64,000 bases of DNA from contig NZ_CANMDS010000005.1 of NCBI RefSeq assembly GCF_947496725.1, forward strand, positions 62,001-126,000, written 5' to 3'. Source of the DNA: an uncultured Dokdonia sp. Lineage in GTDB: Bacteria > Bacteroidota > Bacteroidia > Flavobacteriales > Flavobacteriaceae. Positions 44,351 to 53,224 of the stretch are shown here, one piece after another. The first letter of the stretch is position 1; each line of letters begins with the position of its first letter. The position numbers and the translations under genes are program-made. The notes below the pieces were generated by a model that worked only from the letters and a program-made list of their open reading frames with translations, did no database searches and was not told the origin of the DNA.

Positions 44351-45433
44351 ATGACCGAAAGCGATTTTATACCCTCAGAAAATTATAAAGTACTTACACA
44401 AGGATCTGTCACTTACCAGTCTCCTAGTAATATAGCCCTTGTAAAATACTGGGGTAAACACGGTGAGCAATTACCACAAAATCCTAGTATAAGTTTTACG
44501 CTTTCTAACTGTCACACTACGACCACGCTTTCTTATAAAAAGGCTACTAGTGCTACCGGTGAGATTGAGTTTGATGTACTGCTAGACGGCAAGTCTGAGC
44601 CAGATTTTAAACCTAAAATCGCAAAGTTTTTTGAACGTATAGAGAAGTATATACCTTTTGTTAAGGAGTACTCGTATGTCATAGACACGGCAAACTCTTT
44701 CCCACATAGCTCAGGTATTGCAAGTTCTGCTTCTGGTATGAGTGCGCTTGCTTTATGCCTTATGGAGGTAGAGCGACAGAGCAATCCAGATATGACGCCT
44801 GCTTATTTTTTACAAAAGGCTAGCTTTCTCGCAAGACTTGGTTCTGGTAGCGCGTGTAGAAGTCTAGATGGTCCTCTAGTGGTATGGGGTAACCATAAAG
44901 AGATATCTAATAGTAGCGATATTTTTGGAACGAGTTATAATGGCAATGTACACGATAATTTTAAAAATTATCAAGACACCATCTTACTTGTAGATAAAGG
45001 AGAGAAACAAGTAAGTAGTACAGTAGGTCACGGTCTTATGCACGGTCACGCTTTCGCGAAAGCGAGATTCTCCCAGGCTCACGATAACTTATCTGAGCTT
45101 ATGCGTGTTTTTGAGGCAGGTGATGTAGATGCGTTTATAAAACTAGTTGAAAGTGAAGCACTCACGCTACACGCAATGATGATGACCAGCCATCCTTATT
45201 TTATATTGATGAAGCCTAAGACGCTCGAGATTATAAATGAAATATGGGATTATAGACAACAAACGGGCTCAAAGGTGTGCTTTACACTAGATGCTGGCGC
45301 AAACGTACACGTACTTTATCCCGAAAATGAGAAGCATAGTGTGCAAGATTTTATAGCTACTAAACTTTCAAAATTTTGCCAAAACGGCCACTATATCAAT
45401 GACTTTGTGGGTAATGGAGCAAAAAAATTGTAA
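44351..45433 (+). CDS. mvaD: Diphosphomevalonate decarboxylase
   Basis: A 360-residue GHMP-fold enzyme. Motifs: SPSNIALVKYWGKH (the family N-terminal signature), SFPHSSGIASSASGMSALALC (ATP loop) and RLGSGSACRSLDGPLVVWG. It converts mevalonate diphosphate to isopentenyl diphosphate with ATP in the cytoplasm. A mevalonate-kinase-like gene follows 29 bp later and a UbiA prenyltransferase after that, forming an isoprenoid operon. An exact palindrome copy encodes AFAKA in HGHAFAKARFSQ. Confidence 0.95.
   Translation: MTESDFIPSENYKVLTQGSVTYQSPSNIALVKYWGKHGEQLPQNPSISFTLSNCHTTTTLSYKKATSATGEIEFDVLLDGKSEPDFKPKIAKFFERIEKYIPFVKEYSYVIDTANSFPHSSGIASSASGMSALALCLMEVERQSNPDMTPAYFLQKASFLARLGSGSACRSLDGPLVVWGNHKEISNSSDIFGTSYNGNVHDNFKNYQDTILLVDKGEKQVSSTVGHGLMHGHAFAKARFSQAHDNLSELMRVFEAGDVDAFIKLVESEALTLHAMMMTSHPYFILMKPKTLEIINEIWDYRQQTGSKVCFTLDAGANVHVLYPENEKHSVQDFIATKLSKFCQNGHYINDFVGNGAKKL
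45049..45064. repeat. Iterated palindrome, exact copy
   Basis: In mvaD, read as AFAKA. Confidence 0.95.
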
Positions 45434-45462
45434 ATTTGTAATTGGTATTAAGAGCACCCCAT

Positions 45463-46401
45463 ATGAAAGGTCCGTTATTTTATTCTAAGATTTTACTTTT
45501 TGGTGAGTATGGAATCATAAAAGATTCCAAAGGACTTGCTATTCCTTATAACTTCTATAACGGAGCGTTAAAGATAGAGGAGAACCCTTCACAAGAGGCA
45601 AAGGACTCAAATGAGAAGCTTGCAAAGTTTGTTACTTACCTTAATGATTTACAAACAGAGCAGCCGGAGTTAGTTTCTTTTGATATTGATAAAATGAATC
45701 AAGATGTGGCTGCGGGTATGTACTTTGATTCAAGCATTCCACAAGGATATGGTGTGGGAAGTAGCGGTGCGCTAGTTGCAGCTATTTATGATAAATATGC
45801 CGTAGATAAAATTACCGTTTTAGAAAACCTTACAAGAGAGAAGTTGCTCACACTAAAAACAATTTTTGGTGGGATGGAATCATTTTTTCACGGTAAGTCT
45901 TCTGGATTAGACCCTCTTAATAGTTATTTAAGTCTTCCTATACTTATTAATAGTAAAGATAGCATTGAAGCTGCCGGTATTCCTTCTCAAGCAGAAAAGG
46001 GTACGGGAGCTGTATTCCTTTTAGATAGCGGCATTGTAGGTGAAACTGCACCTATGGTAAATATCTTTATGGAAAATATGAAGCAAGACGGTTTTAGGTC
46101 TATGCTTAAAAATCAGTTTGTAAAGCACACAGATGCCTGTATAGATGACTTCTTAAAAGGAGATGTAAAATCACTTTTTGGGAATGTAAAGCAGCTTTCT
46201 AAAGTAGTTTTAAGTAACTTCAAGCCAATGATTCCTACAAAGTTTCACGACTTATGGAAACAAGGTATTGAGTCTAATGATTACTATCTCAAACTTTGCG
46301 GTTCTGGAGGTGGAGGTTATATGCTAGGCTTTACAGAAGATCTTGAAAAGGCACAAGCAGCTCTTAAAGATCACAAGCTAGAAGTGGTTTACACTTTCTA
46401 A
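45463..46401 (+). CDS. GHMP kinase, probable mevalonate kinase
   Basis: A 312-residue GHMP kinase with substrate region SKILLFGEYGIIKD, the ATP-binding GYGVGSSGALVAA (about 95-107) and the C-terminal glycine loop KLCGSGGGGYMLGF. With diphosphomevalonate decarboxylase upstream, mevalonate (or phosphomevalonate) kinase is the likely job. The ATG at 45463 is chosen; a TTG seven codons earlier is the only alternative. The lysine/glutamate that sets substrate class cannot be judged without alignment. Confidence 0.85.
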   Translation: MKGPLFYSKILLFGEYGIIKDSKGLAIPYNFYNGALKIEENPSQEAKDSNEKLAKFVTYLNDLQTEQPELVSFDIDKMNQDVAAGMYFDSSIPQGYGVGSSGALVAAIYDKYAVDKITVLENLTREKLLTLKTIFGGMESFFHGKSSGLDPLNSYLSLPILINSKDSIEAAGIPSQAEKGTGAVFLLDSGIVGETAPMVNIFMENMKQDGFRSMLKNQFVKHTDACIDDFLKGDVKSLFGNVKQLSKVVLSNFKPMIPTKFHDLWKQGIESNDYYLKLCGSGGGGYMLGFTEDLEKAQAALKDHKLEVVYTF

Positions 46402-46438
46402 TTAATTTTCATACATTTTTTATTAAACGAGATAGCTT

Positions 46439-47344
46439 ATGCTTTCGCGAAAAAACAAACGTTTTATCCTTAAGTTAGTAAGTCTATTCTCTGTAGTAAG
46501 AGGTTACAATATTCTTATTATTGTACTTGCTCAGTACCTTACATCTATATTTATACTTGCGCCAGATAAGAGGCTTAGCGAGATATTATTTGACCCTAAC
46601 CTTTTCTTTTTAGTGCTTGCAGGTGTTTTTACTATAGCCTCTGGGTATATAATAAACAGCTTTTACGACTCAGAAAAAGACCTCATAAACAGGCCTAAAA
46701 AAACAATGCTAGACCGCTTAGTGAGTCAAAACACAAAGCTGTCTATTTACTTCACTCTTAATTTTCTTGCAGTTATAGCGGCTAGTTATGTCTCTTTTAA
46801 GGCTGTTGTTTTTTATGCGCTTTATATTTTTGGTATTTGGATTTACTCACATAAGCTTAAAAAGATTCCTTTTTTAGGAAATCTCGTGGCGGCAACACTC
46901 GCTATCACACCCTTCTTTGCTGTGTTTATCTATTATGGAAATCTAGCTCCAGTGATATTTGTACACGGGTCCTTTTTGTTTTTAGTGATAGCTATGCGAG
47001 AGATGGTAAAAGACTTAGAGAATCTTAAGGGAGATTTTGCACAGAGATATCGTACTATACCTGTAATGTATGGCGCTACTACTTCAAAGTGGCTACTATC
47101 GTTGCTAGCTGGTCTTACAGTTATACCTGTATTCTTTCTTATAAACCATTTTAAGCTGGGTTATATGAGCTATTATTTTTATGGTAGTGTGGTGTTGTTG
47201 CTCCTTTTTCTTGCTATTTTATGGCAGTCTAAAGCAAGACCTCATTATGTGCTACTCCATAATATCTTGAAGTTTATTATAGTCGCTGGTGTATTCTGCA
47301 TCATACTACTGGATGCTAGCGTTGTCCTTAATCGAATTTTTTAG
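46439..47344 (+). CDS. UbiA family prenyltransferase
   Basis: A 301-residue integral membrane protein with about eight helices. The first Asp-rich site is NSFYDSEKDLINRPKK (NxxxDxxxD type), the second is in EMVKDLENLKGD, which bind Mg-prenyl diphosphate. In Bacteroidota the gene next to mvaD is often annotated as geranylgeranylglycerol-phosphate geranylgeranyltransferase; the acceptor here is not visible. The start codon lies in a palindrome fragment (46440-46455) that supplies Leu-Ser-Arg-Lys. Confidence 0.87.
   Translation: MLSRKNKRFILKLVSLFSVVRGYNILIIVLAQYLTSIFILAPDKRLSEILFDPNLFFLVLAGVFTIASGYIINSFYDSEKDLINRPKKTMLDRLVSQNTKLSIYFTLNFLAVIAASYVSFKAVVFYALYIFGIWIYSHKLKKIPFLGNLVAATLAITPFFAVFIYYGNLAPVIFVHGSFLFLVIAMREMVKDLENLKGDFAQRYRTIPVMYGATTSKWLLSLLAGLTVIPVFFLINHFKLGYMSYYFYGSVVLLLLFLAILWQSKARPHYVLLHNILKFIIVAGVFCIILLDASVVLNRIF
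46440..46455. repeat. Iterated palindrome, degenerate 12/16 copy at a start codon
   Basis: GCTTTCGCGAAA core overlapping the ATG of the UbiA gene; the right arm is decayed to AAA. Read as MLSRK. Confidence 0.65.
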
Positions 47345-47372
47345 AACTACTTATTGTAAAAGTTAAGGCAAT

Positions 47373-47401
47373 AAAAAAGCCCGCCATAGGCGAGCTTTTT
47401 T
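47373..47401. terminator. Bidirectional intrinsic terminator
   Basis: Hairpin with AAAAAAGC..CGCC/GGCG..GCTTTTTT arms around an ATA loop and one internal mismatch, between the convergent prenyltransferase and cold-shock genes. Confidence 0.85.
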
Positions 47402-47428
47402 GTAATCGTAAAAAAGTATCTATCTTAA

Positions 47429-47623
47429 TTATGACAGTACACTTACTTGTGCAGCAGTCAATCCTTTTCTTCCTTCTTCTTCTACGTACTCAACTTTGTC
47501 TCCTTCGTTGATAGTTTCCCCGTTAAGACCTGTAACGTGTACAAAGATGTCTTTACCAGTCTCGTCATTAGTTATAAAACCATAACCTTTTGACTCATTG
47601 AAAAATTTTACTGTTCCTTCCAT
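47429..47623 (-). CDS. Cold-shock domain protein
   Basis: A 64-residue CspA-type OB fold with RNP1 (KGYGFIT) and RNP2 (DIFVHVTGL). It binds single-stranded RNA or DNA and acts as an RNA chaperone. Single gene; a TAAGTTTG -7-like box (minus strand, 47649-47656) lies 26 bp upstream. Confidence 0.95.
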   Translation of the reverse strand: MEGTVKFFNESKGYGFITNDETGKDIFVHVTGLNGETINEGDKVEYVEEEGRKGLTAAQVSVLS

Positions 47624-47715
47624 TATAAAATATGTAATTAATAAAGTGCAAACTTACACTTTTATTTGTTAACCAATACTCGTGCCAAGATTATATTAAT
47701 GTAAACTCTTTAAAT

Positions 47716-47982
47716 TCAGTGCTTTTTATCCTTGGAGTTGTTAAATTCTTTCATTCTCTTAAAGGCGTCATCTGTAAGCATATAGTCGGCAACTTTGCGA
47801 TCCTTCCATCTATGGTAGATAAAAGTAGGCATCAAGATAAAGAAACCTCCAGCGATAGATAGTCCTATAAACTTATGACCTAGAGCTTCATCTATGTTTG
47901 CCTTGCAGTAAAACCCATAAGCAAGCATACCCGCAAGAATAAAGAATAATACGATGATAAAAATACGCCTCACTTTATCCAT
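47716..47982 (-). CDS. Small two-helix membrane protein
   Basis: An 88-residue protein with two predicted membrane helices (about 7-24 and 41-57) and a charged C-terminal tail containing RWKDRKVADYMLTDDAFKRM. I do not recognise a characterised family; similar proteins are common downstream of aspS in Flavobacteriia by my recollection. Its ATG directly follows the stop of a 43-codon frame, suggesting translational coupling. Confidence 0.75.
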   Translation of the reverse strand: MDKVRRIFIIVLFFILAGMLAYGFYCKANIDEALGHKFIGLSIAGGFFILMPTFIYHRWKDRKVADYMLTDDAFKRMKEFNNSKDKKH

Positions 47983-48114
47983 CTAGTCAAAAAATGTAAT
48001 GGTTATAAAGAAAGCAATAATAGCTAGTATTAATATACTTACCATAGTGATAGCTATCGTTTTAAGAACAGTCTTAAAGACTTTGCTATTGCTTTGTGAT
48101 TCTTCGGTTTCCAA
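47983..48114 (-). CDS. Putative 43-residue single-helix membrane peptide (TTG start)
   Basis: A short frame from TTG at 48114 to TAG at 47983. It starts METEESQSNSKVFK, then has one strong hydrophobic helix (TMVSILILAIIAFFITITFF) and ends in Asp. The stop abuts the ATG of the two-helix membrane protein and the start is 12 bp after aspS, so it fills the gap fully. No ATG is available at its start, so it is a prediction from composition and packing. Confidence 0.5.
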   Translation of the reverse strand: METEESQSNSKVFKTVLKTIAITMVSILILAIIAFFITITFFD

Positions 48115-48126
48115 AATTATATAGGC

Positions 48127-49875
48127 TTAGTTGTTAAGCTTCAAATTCAATTCTTGCAGTTGCTCATTGTCAAGTGGAGCAGGAGCGTCTATCATTACAT
48201 CACGACCGCTATTGTTTTTTGGGAAAGCAATAAAGTCACGTATAGTCTCTTGACCACCTAGTATAGCTACAAGTCTGTCTAGTCCAAAAGCAAGACCACC
48301 GTGTGGAGGTGCTCCATACTCAAATGCGTCCATTAGGAAGCCAAACTGTGCCTTTGCCTCCTCTTCAGAAAAGCCTAGGTGGCGTAGCATTATAGCCTGT
48401 GTTTCTTTATCGTGTATACGTATAGAACCTCCACCTATCTCGTTACCGTTAAGTACAAGGTCATAGGCATTTGCTTTTACTTCACCAGGTTTTGTGTCAA
48501 GTAATTCTATTTGACCAGGTTTTGGAGATGTAAATGGGTGGTGCATTGCGTGGTAATGTCCTGTCTCTTCATCTAGCTCAAGTAGCGGGAAGTCTATGAC
48601 CCACAGCGGTGCAAACTCATCTGGCTTGCGTAGTCCTAAGCGCTCTGCAAGCTCCATACGTAGTGCACTCATCTGTGCACGTACTTTATTAGTCTCACCA
48701 GAGAGTATACAAACTAGATCACCTTTTTGAGCTCCTGTTACTTCTGCCCACTTTGCAAGATCTTCTTGATCATAAAATTTATCTACAGAAGATTTAAAGC
48801 TTCCATCGTCATTACAACGAGAGTACACCATCCCTAATGCTCCTACTTGCGGGCGTTTTACCCACTCTATAATTTTGTCAATCTCTTTGCGAGTATAAGA
48901 GTTACCTCCTGGTACAGCTATACCTACTACAAGCTCTGCATTATTAAAAACACCAAAGTCTTTATGTTGCGCAACCTCATTAAGCTCGCCAAATTTCATC
49001 CCAAAACGAATATCTGGCTTATCATTACCATACAGACGCATTGCATCATCATATAGCATACGTGGGAACTTCTCAATCTCTACCCCATTTACTTCCTTAA
49101 GTAAGTGACGAGTAAGCCCTTCAAAGATGTTTAAAATATCTTCTTGCTCTACAAAGGCCATCTCACAGTCTATCTGTGTGAACTCTGGCTGTCTGTCTGC
49201 ACGTAAATCTTCATCTCTAAAACATTTTACAATCTGGAAGTATTTATCCATACCCCCCACCATAAGCAATTGCTTAAAGGTCTGTGGTGATTGTGGTAGT
49301 GCATAAAATTGTCCTTCATTCATACGAGAAGGCACTACAAAATCACGCGCTCCCTCTGGTGTAGATTTTATAAGGTAAGGAGTCTCAACTTCAATAAAAT
49401 CTTGCTCAGATAAATATTTACGAACCTCAAGAGCCACGCGGTGTCTAAAGATAAGACTCTCACGTACCGGCTTGCGGCGTATGTCTAGGTAACGATACTT
49501 CATACGTAGGTCTTCTCCACCATCTGTCTCATCTTCTATCGTAAAAGGAGGAGTGAGAGACGCGTTAAGTATCTCTAGTTTTGATACTAATAACTCTATG
49601 TCTCCAGTAGCGATATTAGGGTTTTTTGAATCACGCTCAACTACGGTACCAGTAACTTGTATTACAAACTCGCGTCCCAGTTTACGTGCTTCTTCCATAA
49701 GAGCAGCATCTGTACGTTCTTGGTCAAAAACAAGTTGTGTCATCCCGTAACGATCTCGTAGATCTACCCAGATTATAAAACCTTTATCTCTAGATTTTTG
49801 TACCCATCCTGCTAGGGTTACTTCTTTATTTACATCGGCGGCGCGTAGGCTTCCGTTATTGTGCGTTCTGTACAT
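48127..49875 (-). CDS. aspS: Aspartyl-tRNA synthetase
   Basis: A 582-residue class II aminoacyl-tRNA synthetase of the bacterial type: OB-fold anticodon domain (about 1-105), class II motif 1/2 region with [19 protein letters not shown], a GAD insertion domain (about 300-400), and motif 3 [15 protein letters not shown] near the C-terminus. It charges tRNA-Asp. Length and motifs are complete. A -7 box lies just upstream at 49900-49907. Confidence 0.97.
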   Translation of the reverse strand: MYRTHNNGSLRAADVNKEVTLAGWVQKSRDKGFIIWVDLRDRYGMTQLVFDQERTDAALMEEARKLGREFVIQVTGTVVERDSKNPNIATGDIELLVSKLEILNASLTPPFTIEDETDGGEDLRMKYRYLDIRRKPVRESLIFRHRVALEVRKYLSEQDFIEVETPYLIKSTPEGARDFVVPSRMNEGQFYALPQSPQTFKQLLMVGGMDKYFQIVKCFRDEDLRADRQPEFTQIDCEMAFVEQEDILNIFEGLTRHLLKEVNGVEIEKFPRMLYDDAMRLYGNDKPDIRFGMKFGELNEVAQHKDFGVFNNAELVVGIAVPGGNSYTRKEIDKIIEWVKRPQVGALGMVYSRCNDDGSFKSSVDKFYDQEDLAKWAEVTGAQKGDLVCILSGETNKVRAQMSALRMELAERLGLRKPDEFAPLWVIDFPLLELDEETGHYHAMHHPFTSPKPGQIELLDTKPGEVKANAYDLVLNGNEIGGGSIRIHDKETQAIMLRHLGFSEEEAKAQFGFLMDAFEYGAPPHGGLAFGLDRLVAILGGQETIRDFIAFPKNNSGRDVMIDAPAPLDNEQLQELNLKLNN

Positions 49876-49899
49876 AATTCTTACTCAGTTTGAGATGTG

Positions 49900-49907
49900 C
49901 AAAAATA
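49900..49907 (-). promoter_or_regulatory. -7 box of aspS
   Basis: TATTTTTG on the minus strand (plus-strand CAAAAATA), full match to TAnnTTTG, 25 bp before the aspS ATG. No clear -33 box. Confidence 0.5.
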
Positions 49908-49978
49908 GAAATATAACAGGTCATTTTAAGGATAAGTAGCTATAAATGTTATTTCATAAAGCGGTGGGGTGATGAGTA

Positions 49979-49994
49979 CGCTTTCGCGAAAGCG
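49979..49994. repeat. Iterated palindrome, exact copy (intergenic)
   Basis: CGCTTTCGCGAAAGCG between the divergent aspS and DUF3050 genes. Confidence 0.95.
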
Positions 49995-50103
49995 TAATAA
50001 GAACCCTCAAAGAAGATTTACTGAAGAATTTTCACATTTTCTTTAGACTCAAAAACCCTATTTATAATTGCTGCGTATTTATTTTTGTAAAATAAATCAC
50101 GCT

Positions 50104-50877
50104 ATGATTACAACTGTCGAAAAGGAAATAAAATCACTTCAGGAACAATTACTCAACCACCCACTTTATAAACGCATACATACTCCAGAGGATCTTGTTG
50201 TTTTTATGGAGCATCACGTCTATGCGGTGTGGGATTTTATGTCACTACTTAAGGCACTGCAACGTGGGTTAACCTGTACAACCTTACCTTGGAAACCGGT
50301 GGGCAATCCGGAAACCAGATACCTTATAAACGAGATTGTGCTTGCAGAGGAGACAGATATTAATGCACAAGGGAAAAGGGTGAGCCATTATGAGATGTAT
50401 CTAGATGCAATGAGAAAGGCGGGTGCAGATACAACAGCAATCACAGCTGTTGTTAATGCAGATTATAGGGCGGAGACACTGGCAGATATTACAGGTCACT
50501 TGCCAGAAAGTGTACAGCAATTTTTACAATTTACCTTTGAGGTTATAATGGGTGGTAATCTACACGAGATTGCTGCAGCTTTTACCTTTGGGCGAGAGGA
50601 TTTAATACCATCTATGTTTACAGCTATCATAGGTGAAATAGAAACGCACTTTCCAGAAAAGGACCTTGCAGATTTTAAATACTATTTTGACAGACACATA
50701 GAGCTAGATGAAGATGAGCACGGACCTATGGCTCTTGAGATGGTGAGACAACTTTGTGGTGATGATCAAACTAAGTGGCAAGAGGTGATTGCGGTTTCAA
50801 AACGTGCGCTAGAGGTGAGACTTGTTTTGTGGGATGTTATTTTAGAAGAGATTGAGGCGCCATCACTGGTTTCATAG
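50104..50877 (+). CDS. DUF3050 family, heme-oxygenase-like fold
   Basis: A 257-residue all-helical soluble protein. Conserved acidic/His positions include His37-His38 (FMEHHVYAVWDF), Glu77, Glu82 and Glu83 (NEIVLAEETD), His95 (SHYEMY) and His198, Asp202, His206 (RHIELDEDEHG). Their spread over helices resembles heme-oxygenase-like diiron oxidases. No substrate is known to me. Monocistronic; the start at 50104 (ATG) follows a TATTTTTG box at 50080-50087, which excludes the earlier in-frame start. Confidence 0.82.
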   Translation: MITTVEKEIKSLQEQLLNHPLYKRIHTPEDLVVFMEHHVYAVWDFMSLLKALQRGLTCTTLPWKPVGNPETRYLINEIVLAEETDINAQGKRVSHYEMYLDAMRKAGADTTAITAVVNADYRAETLADITGHLPESVQQFLQFTFEVIMGGNLHEIAAAFTFGREDLIPSMFTAIIGEIETHFPEKDLADFKYYFDRHIELDEDEHGPMALEMVRQLCGDDQTKWQEVIAVSKRALEVRLVLWDVILEEIEAPSLVS

Positions 50878-50906
50878 TGAGATGGGAAAGTATAAATGAG
50901 ACGTAT

Positions 50907-50937
50907 AAAAAAAGCCTGCTAGATGCAGGCTTTTTTT
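50907..50937. terminator. Bidirectional intrinsic terminator
   Basis: 13-bp stem AAAAAAAGCCTGC/GCAGGCTTTTTTT with a 5-nt loop, between the convergent DUF3050 and hemD genes. Confidence 0.92.
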
Positions 50938-50957
50938 TATATAGTAAGTAGAAGTGT

Positions 50958-51704
50958 TTACTTCTTGTTTACAGATTTTATATATTTCTCTAGAGCCATC
51001 GTCATAGATGGAGTCTCTGGAGTAGGTGCCATAATATTAATCTCAAGCCCTGCTTCTTTGGCTGCTTTTACTGTTGTGTTTCCAAAAACGGCTATACGCG
51101 TATTCTTTTGCTCAAAATTAGGAAAGTTCTTAAATAAAGAGTCAATCCCACTTGGACTAAAGAATACTAAGATGTCATAAAAAACATTTTCATATTGTGA
51201 TAAGTCGCTTACTACCGTTTTGTAAAAAGTAGATTGCATCCATTTTACCCCTAACTCGTCAAGTAATTCTGGCACATTAGGCTTAAACTTATCTGAAGAA
51301 GGAAGTAAAAAAGTTTCGTTCTTATGCTTTTTTATGAGTGGTATAAGTTCTGGGAAGGTACGTTTACCTACATAAATCTTGCGTTTACGGTATACTACAT
51401 ACTTTTGCAGGTAGTATGCCACAGCCTCACTCTGGCAAAAATATTTTAAAGTATCTGGCACTTTAAAACGCATTTCTTCTGCGATTCTAAAAAAGTGGTC
51501 TACAGCGTTACGACTAGTTAATATTATAGCCGTATAATCTTTAAGATCTACTTTTTGTAATCTTACTTCTTTTCCAGAAACGCCCTCAACGTGTATGAAG
51601 GGTATGAAATCTATTTTTACGCGCTGCCTTTCTTCGAGCTCAAAATATGGTGAGTTATCAACCTTAGGCTTAGGCTGCGAAACAAGTATAGTTTTCACTT
51701 TCAT
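50958..51704 (-). CDS. hemD: Uroporphyrinogen-III synthase
   Basis: A 248-residue HemD-fold protein with two Rossmann-like lobes: ILVSQPKPKV..., TAIILTSRNAVDHFF, FLLPSSDKF, FFSPSGIDSLF and FGNTTVKAAKEAGL, the usual HemD landmarks. It closes hydroxymethylbilane to uroporphyrinogen III for heme and sirohaem. The DUF4271 gene lies 29 bp upstream; this pair is conserved in Bacteroidota. Confidence 0.9.
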   Translation of the reverse strand: MKVKTILVSQPKPKVDNSPYFELEERQRVKIDFIPFIHVEGVSGKEVRLQKVDLKDYTAIILTSRNAVDHFFRIAEEMRFKVPDTLKYFCQSEAVAYYLQKYVVYRKRKIYVGKRTFPELIPLIKKHKNETFLLPSSDKFKPNVPELLDELGVKWMQSTFYKTVVSDLSQYENVFYDILVFFSPSGIDSLFKNFPNFEQKNTRIAVFGNTTVKAAKEAGLEINIMAPTPETPSMTMALEKYIKSVNKK

Positions 51705-51733
51705 ATTGACTCATTTTTTTAATAAGCCCCTTA

Positions 51734-52390
51734 TTATTTTGTAATTAATTCATACAAAATGAAGTAGGGCCCAATTTCGAGAGTGCAAAAGTACAAAATA
51801 AAATAAAAAGGATTTTTAAAAATTTCCTTCCTGTATTGCCTGAGGAGTAAAAATTGTGATACGGTATAAATTGTAATTATCAAGATTAGGGCGCTATAGA
51901 TAAGTATATGAGGTGGTTCTAGCTGGTAGATGATAAAAGCACTACTTACAAGTGCAAATAACCCTAACATATTTTTAACATTAAGACGCTTGTAAATGAA
52001 GGGTTGCATTTTTTTATGGATGTCAAAAGCGTAAGTTGAGAGGCGTTCTGTTAAGAATTTCGCAATTTCGAAGGTCGAGTAGCCAGCAATTATGATGAGA
52101 AAAACATCATAATTATCACGTATTAATCTCTCGGTAGAAACGCAAAAGGCGACATAGAGCAATAAGGATATGCCTATGCATTGTATGGTGGCAAGAACTA
52201 ATTGTAGTGGATGAAATATATACACTCCTCGTGATCTGGATACAATAAAACGATCTGCTCCCGTAATGGTTATAAAGTCTTCAAAACGTTGGGCATATAA
52301 AAATTTGGAAACAGCAAGAAAAACCAGACAGGTAACCAGTAAGATGGTTATCCAGTTTTGGTAGGTAATTTCGCGAAGTATGGTTTCCAA
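51734..52390 (-). CDS. DUF4271 family membrane protein
   Basis: A 218-residue integral membrane protein with about six helices and the typical GYSTFEIAKFL and YFILYFCTLEIGPYFILY segments of DUF4271. Function unknown. It is transcribed with hemD and diverges from the glycosyltransferase gene 109 bp away. Its first codons contain a short TTTCGCGAA. Confidence 0.85.
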   Translation of the reverse strand: METILREITYQNWITILLVTCLVFLAVSKFLYAQRFEDFITITGADRFIVSRSRGVYIFHPLQLVLATIQCIGISLLLYVAFCVSTERLIRDNYDVFLIIIAGYSTFEIAKFLTERLSTYAFDIHKKMQPFIYKRLNVKNMLGLFALVSSAFIIYQLEPPHILIYSALILIITIYTVSQFLLLRQYRKEIFKNPFYFILYFCTLEIGPYFILYELITK

Positions 52391-52475
52391 AATATACAGT
52401 CTTTATAGACCGTTAAAAATACTACAAATTCTTTCAAAAGGGTGCTTACAGGCGTAATGAACTCTCTAAAATAAG

Positions 52476-52483
52476 TACATTTG
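52476..52483 (+). promoter_or_regulatory. -7 box of the glycosyltransferase/pyrC genes
   Basis: TACATTTG, full match to TAnnTTTG, 16 bp before the start codon. Confidence 0.5.
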
Positions 52484-52499
52484 CTTTAAACAAGATTAT

Positions 52500-53222
52500 A
52501 TGGCAAACGCTGTAGTTATTATACCCACCTACAACGAGATTGACAATATAGAAAGACTTTTGCGCAATATATTTGCACTGCAAAGGGCTTTTCATATTCT
52601 TGTAGTAGATGATAACTCACCAGACGGTACTGCACAAAAGGTACAGGAGCTTCAAGGTTTTTATAGAGAAAAGTTATTTCTTCTTAATAGAGAAGAAAAG
52701 AAGGGGCTAGGTACTGCATATATTGCTGGGTTTAAATGGGCATTACATCAAGAGTATGAATATATTTTTGAGATGGATGCGGATTTTTCTCACAACCCTA
52801 ATGATCTTATACGTCTATATAACGTTTGCGCAAAAGATGGTGCAGATGTTGCTATAGGTTCAAGGTATGTAACTGGTGTTAATGTAGTAAACTGGCCTAT
52901 GGGTCGAGTACTTCTTAGCTGGGGTGCATCTAGATACGTACGATTCATAACGCGTATGGACATTTATGATACTACAGCAGGGTTTATATGCTATAATAAT
53001 AAGGTGCTAAGGGCTATAAATTTAGACACTATTAAATTTGTAGGCTATGCTTTTCAAATAGAGATGAAGTACAAGGCTTACTTGAAGAAGTTTGATATAG
53101 TTGAAATACCTGTCATATTTACAGACAGAACAAAAGGAGAAAGTAAAATGAGTTCTGGTATCATTTCAGAAGCTATTTTTGGTGTTATTAAGATGCGCTT
53201 GCAGCATTTGTTTAAAAAATAA
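52500..53222 (+). CDS. GT2 family polyprenol monophosphomannose synthase-like
   Basis: A 240-residue GT-A glycosyltransferase with VIIPTYNEIDNIERLL, LVVDDNSPDGTA and the DxD-like EMDADFSHNP. Similar to DPM1-type enzymes that transfer mannose (or another sugar) from GDP-sugar to polyprenyl phosphate. Lacking a membrane domain, it is a soluble or peripheral catalytic unit. It is followed by pyrC after 2 bp. Confidence 0.88.
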   Translation: MANAVVIIPTYNEIDNIERLLRNIFALQRAFHILVVDDNSPDGTAQKVQELQGFYREKLFLLNREEKKGLGTAYIAGFKWALHQEYEYIFEMDADFSHNPNDLIRLYNVCAKDGADVAIGSRYVTGVNVVNWPMGRVLLSWGASRYVRFITRMDIYDTTAGFICYNNKVLRAINLDTIKFVGYAFQIEMKYKAYLKKFDIVEIPVIFTDRTKGESKMSSGIISEAIFGVIKMRLQHLFKK

Positions 53223-53224
53223 AT

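Noticed and set aside
52369-52377. TTTCGCGAA near the start of the DUF4271 gene
   Set aside because: Only nine bases of the palindrome core; too short to separate from chance, so not counted as a copy.
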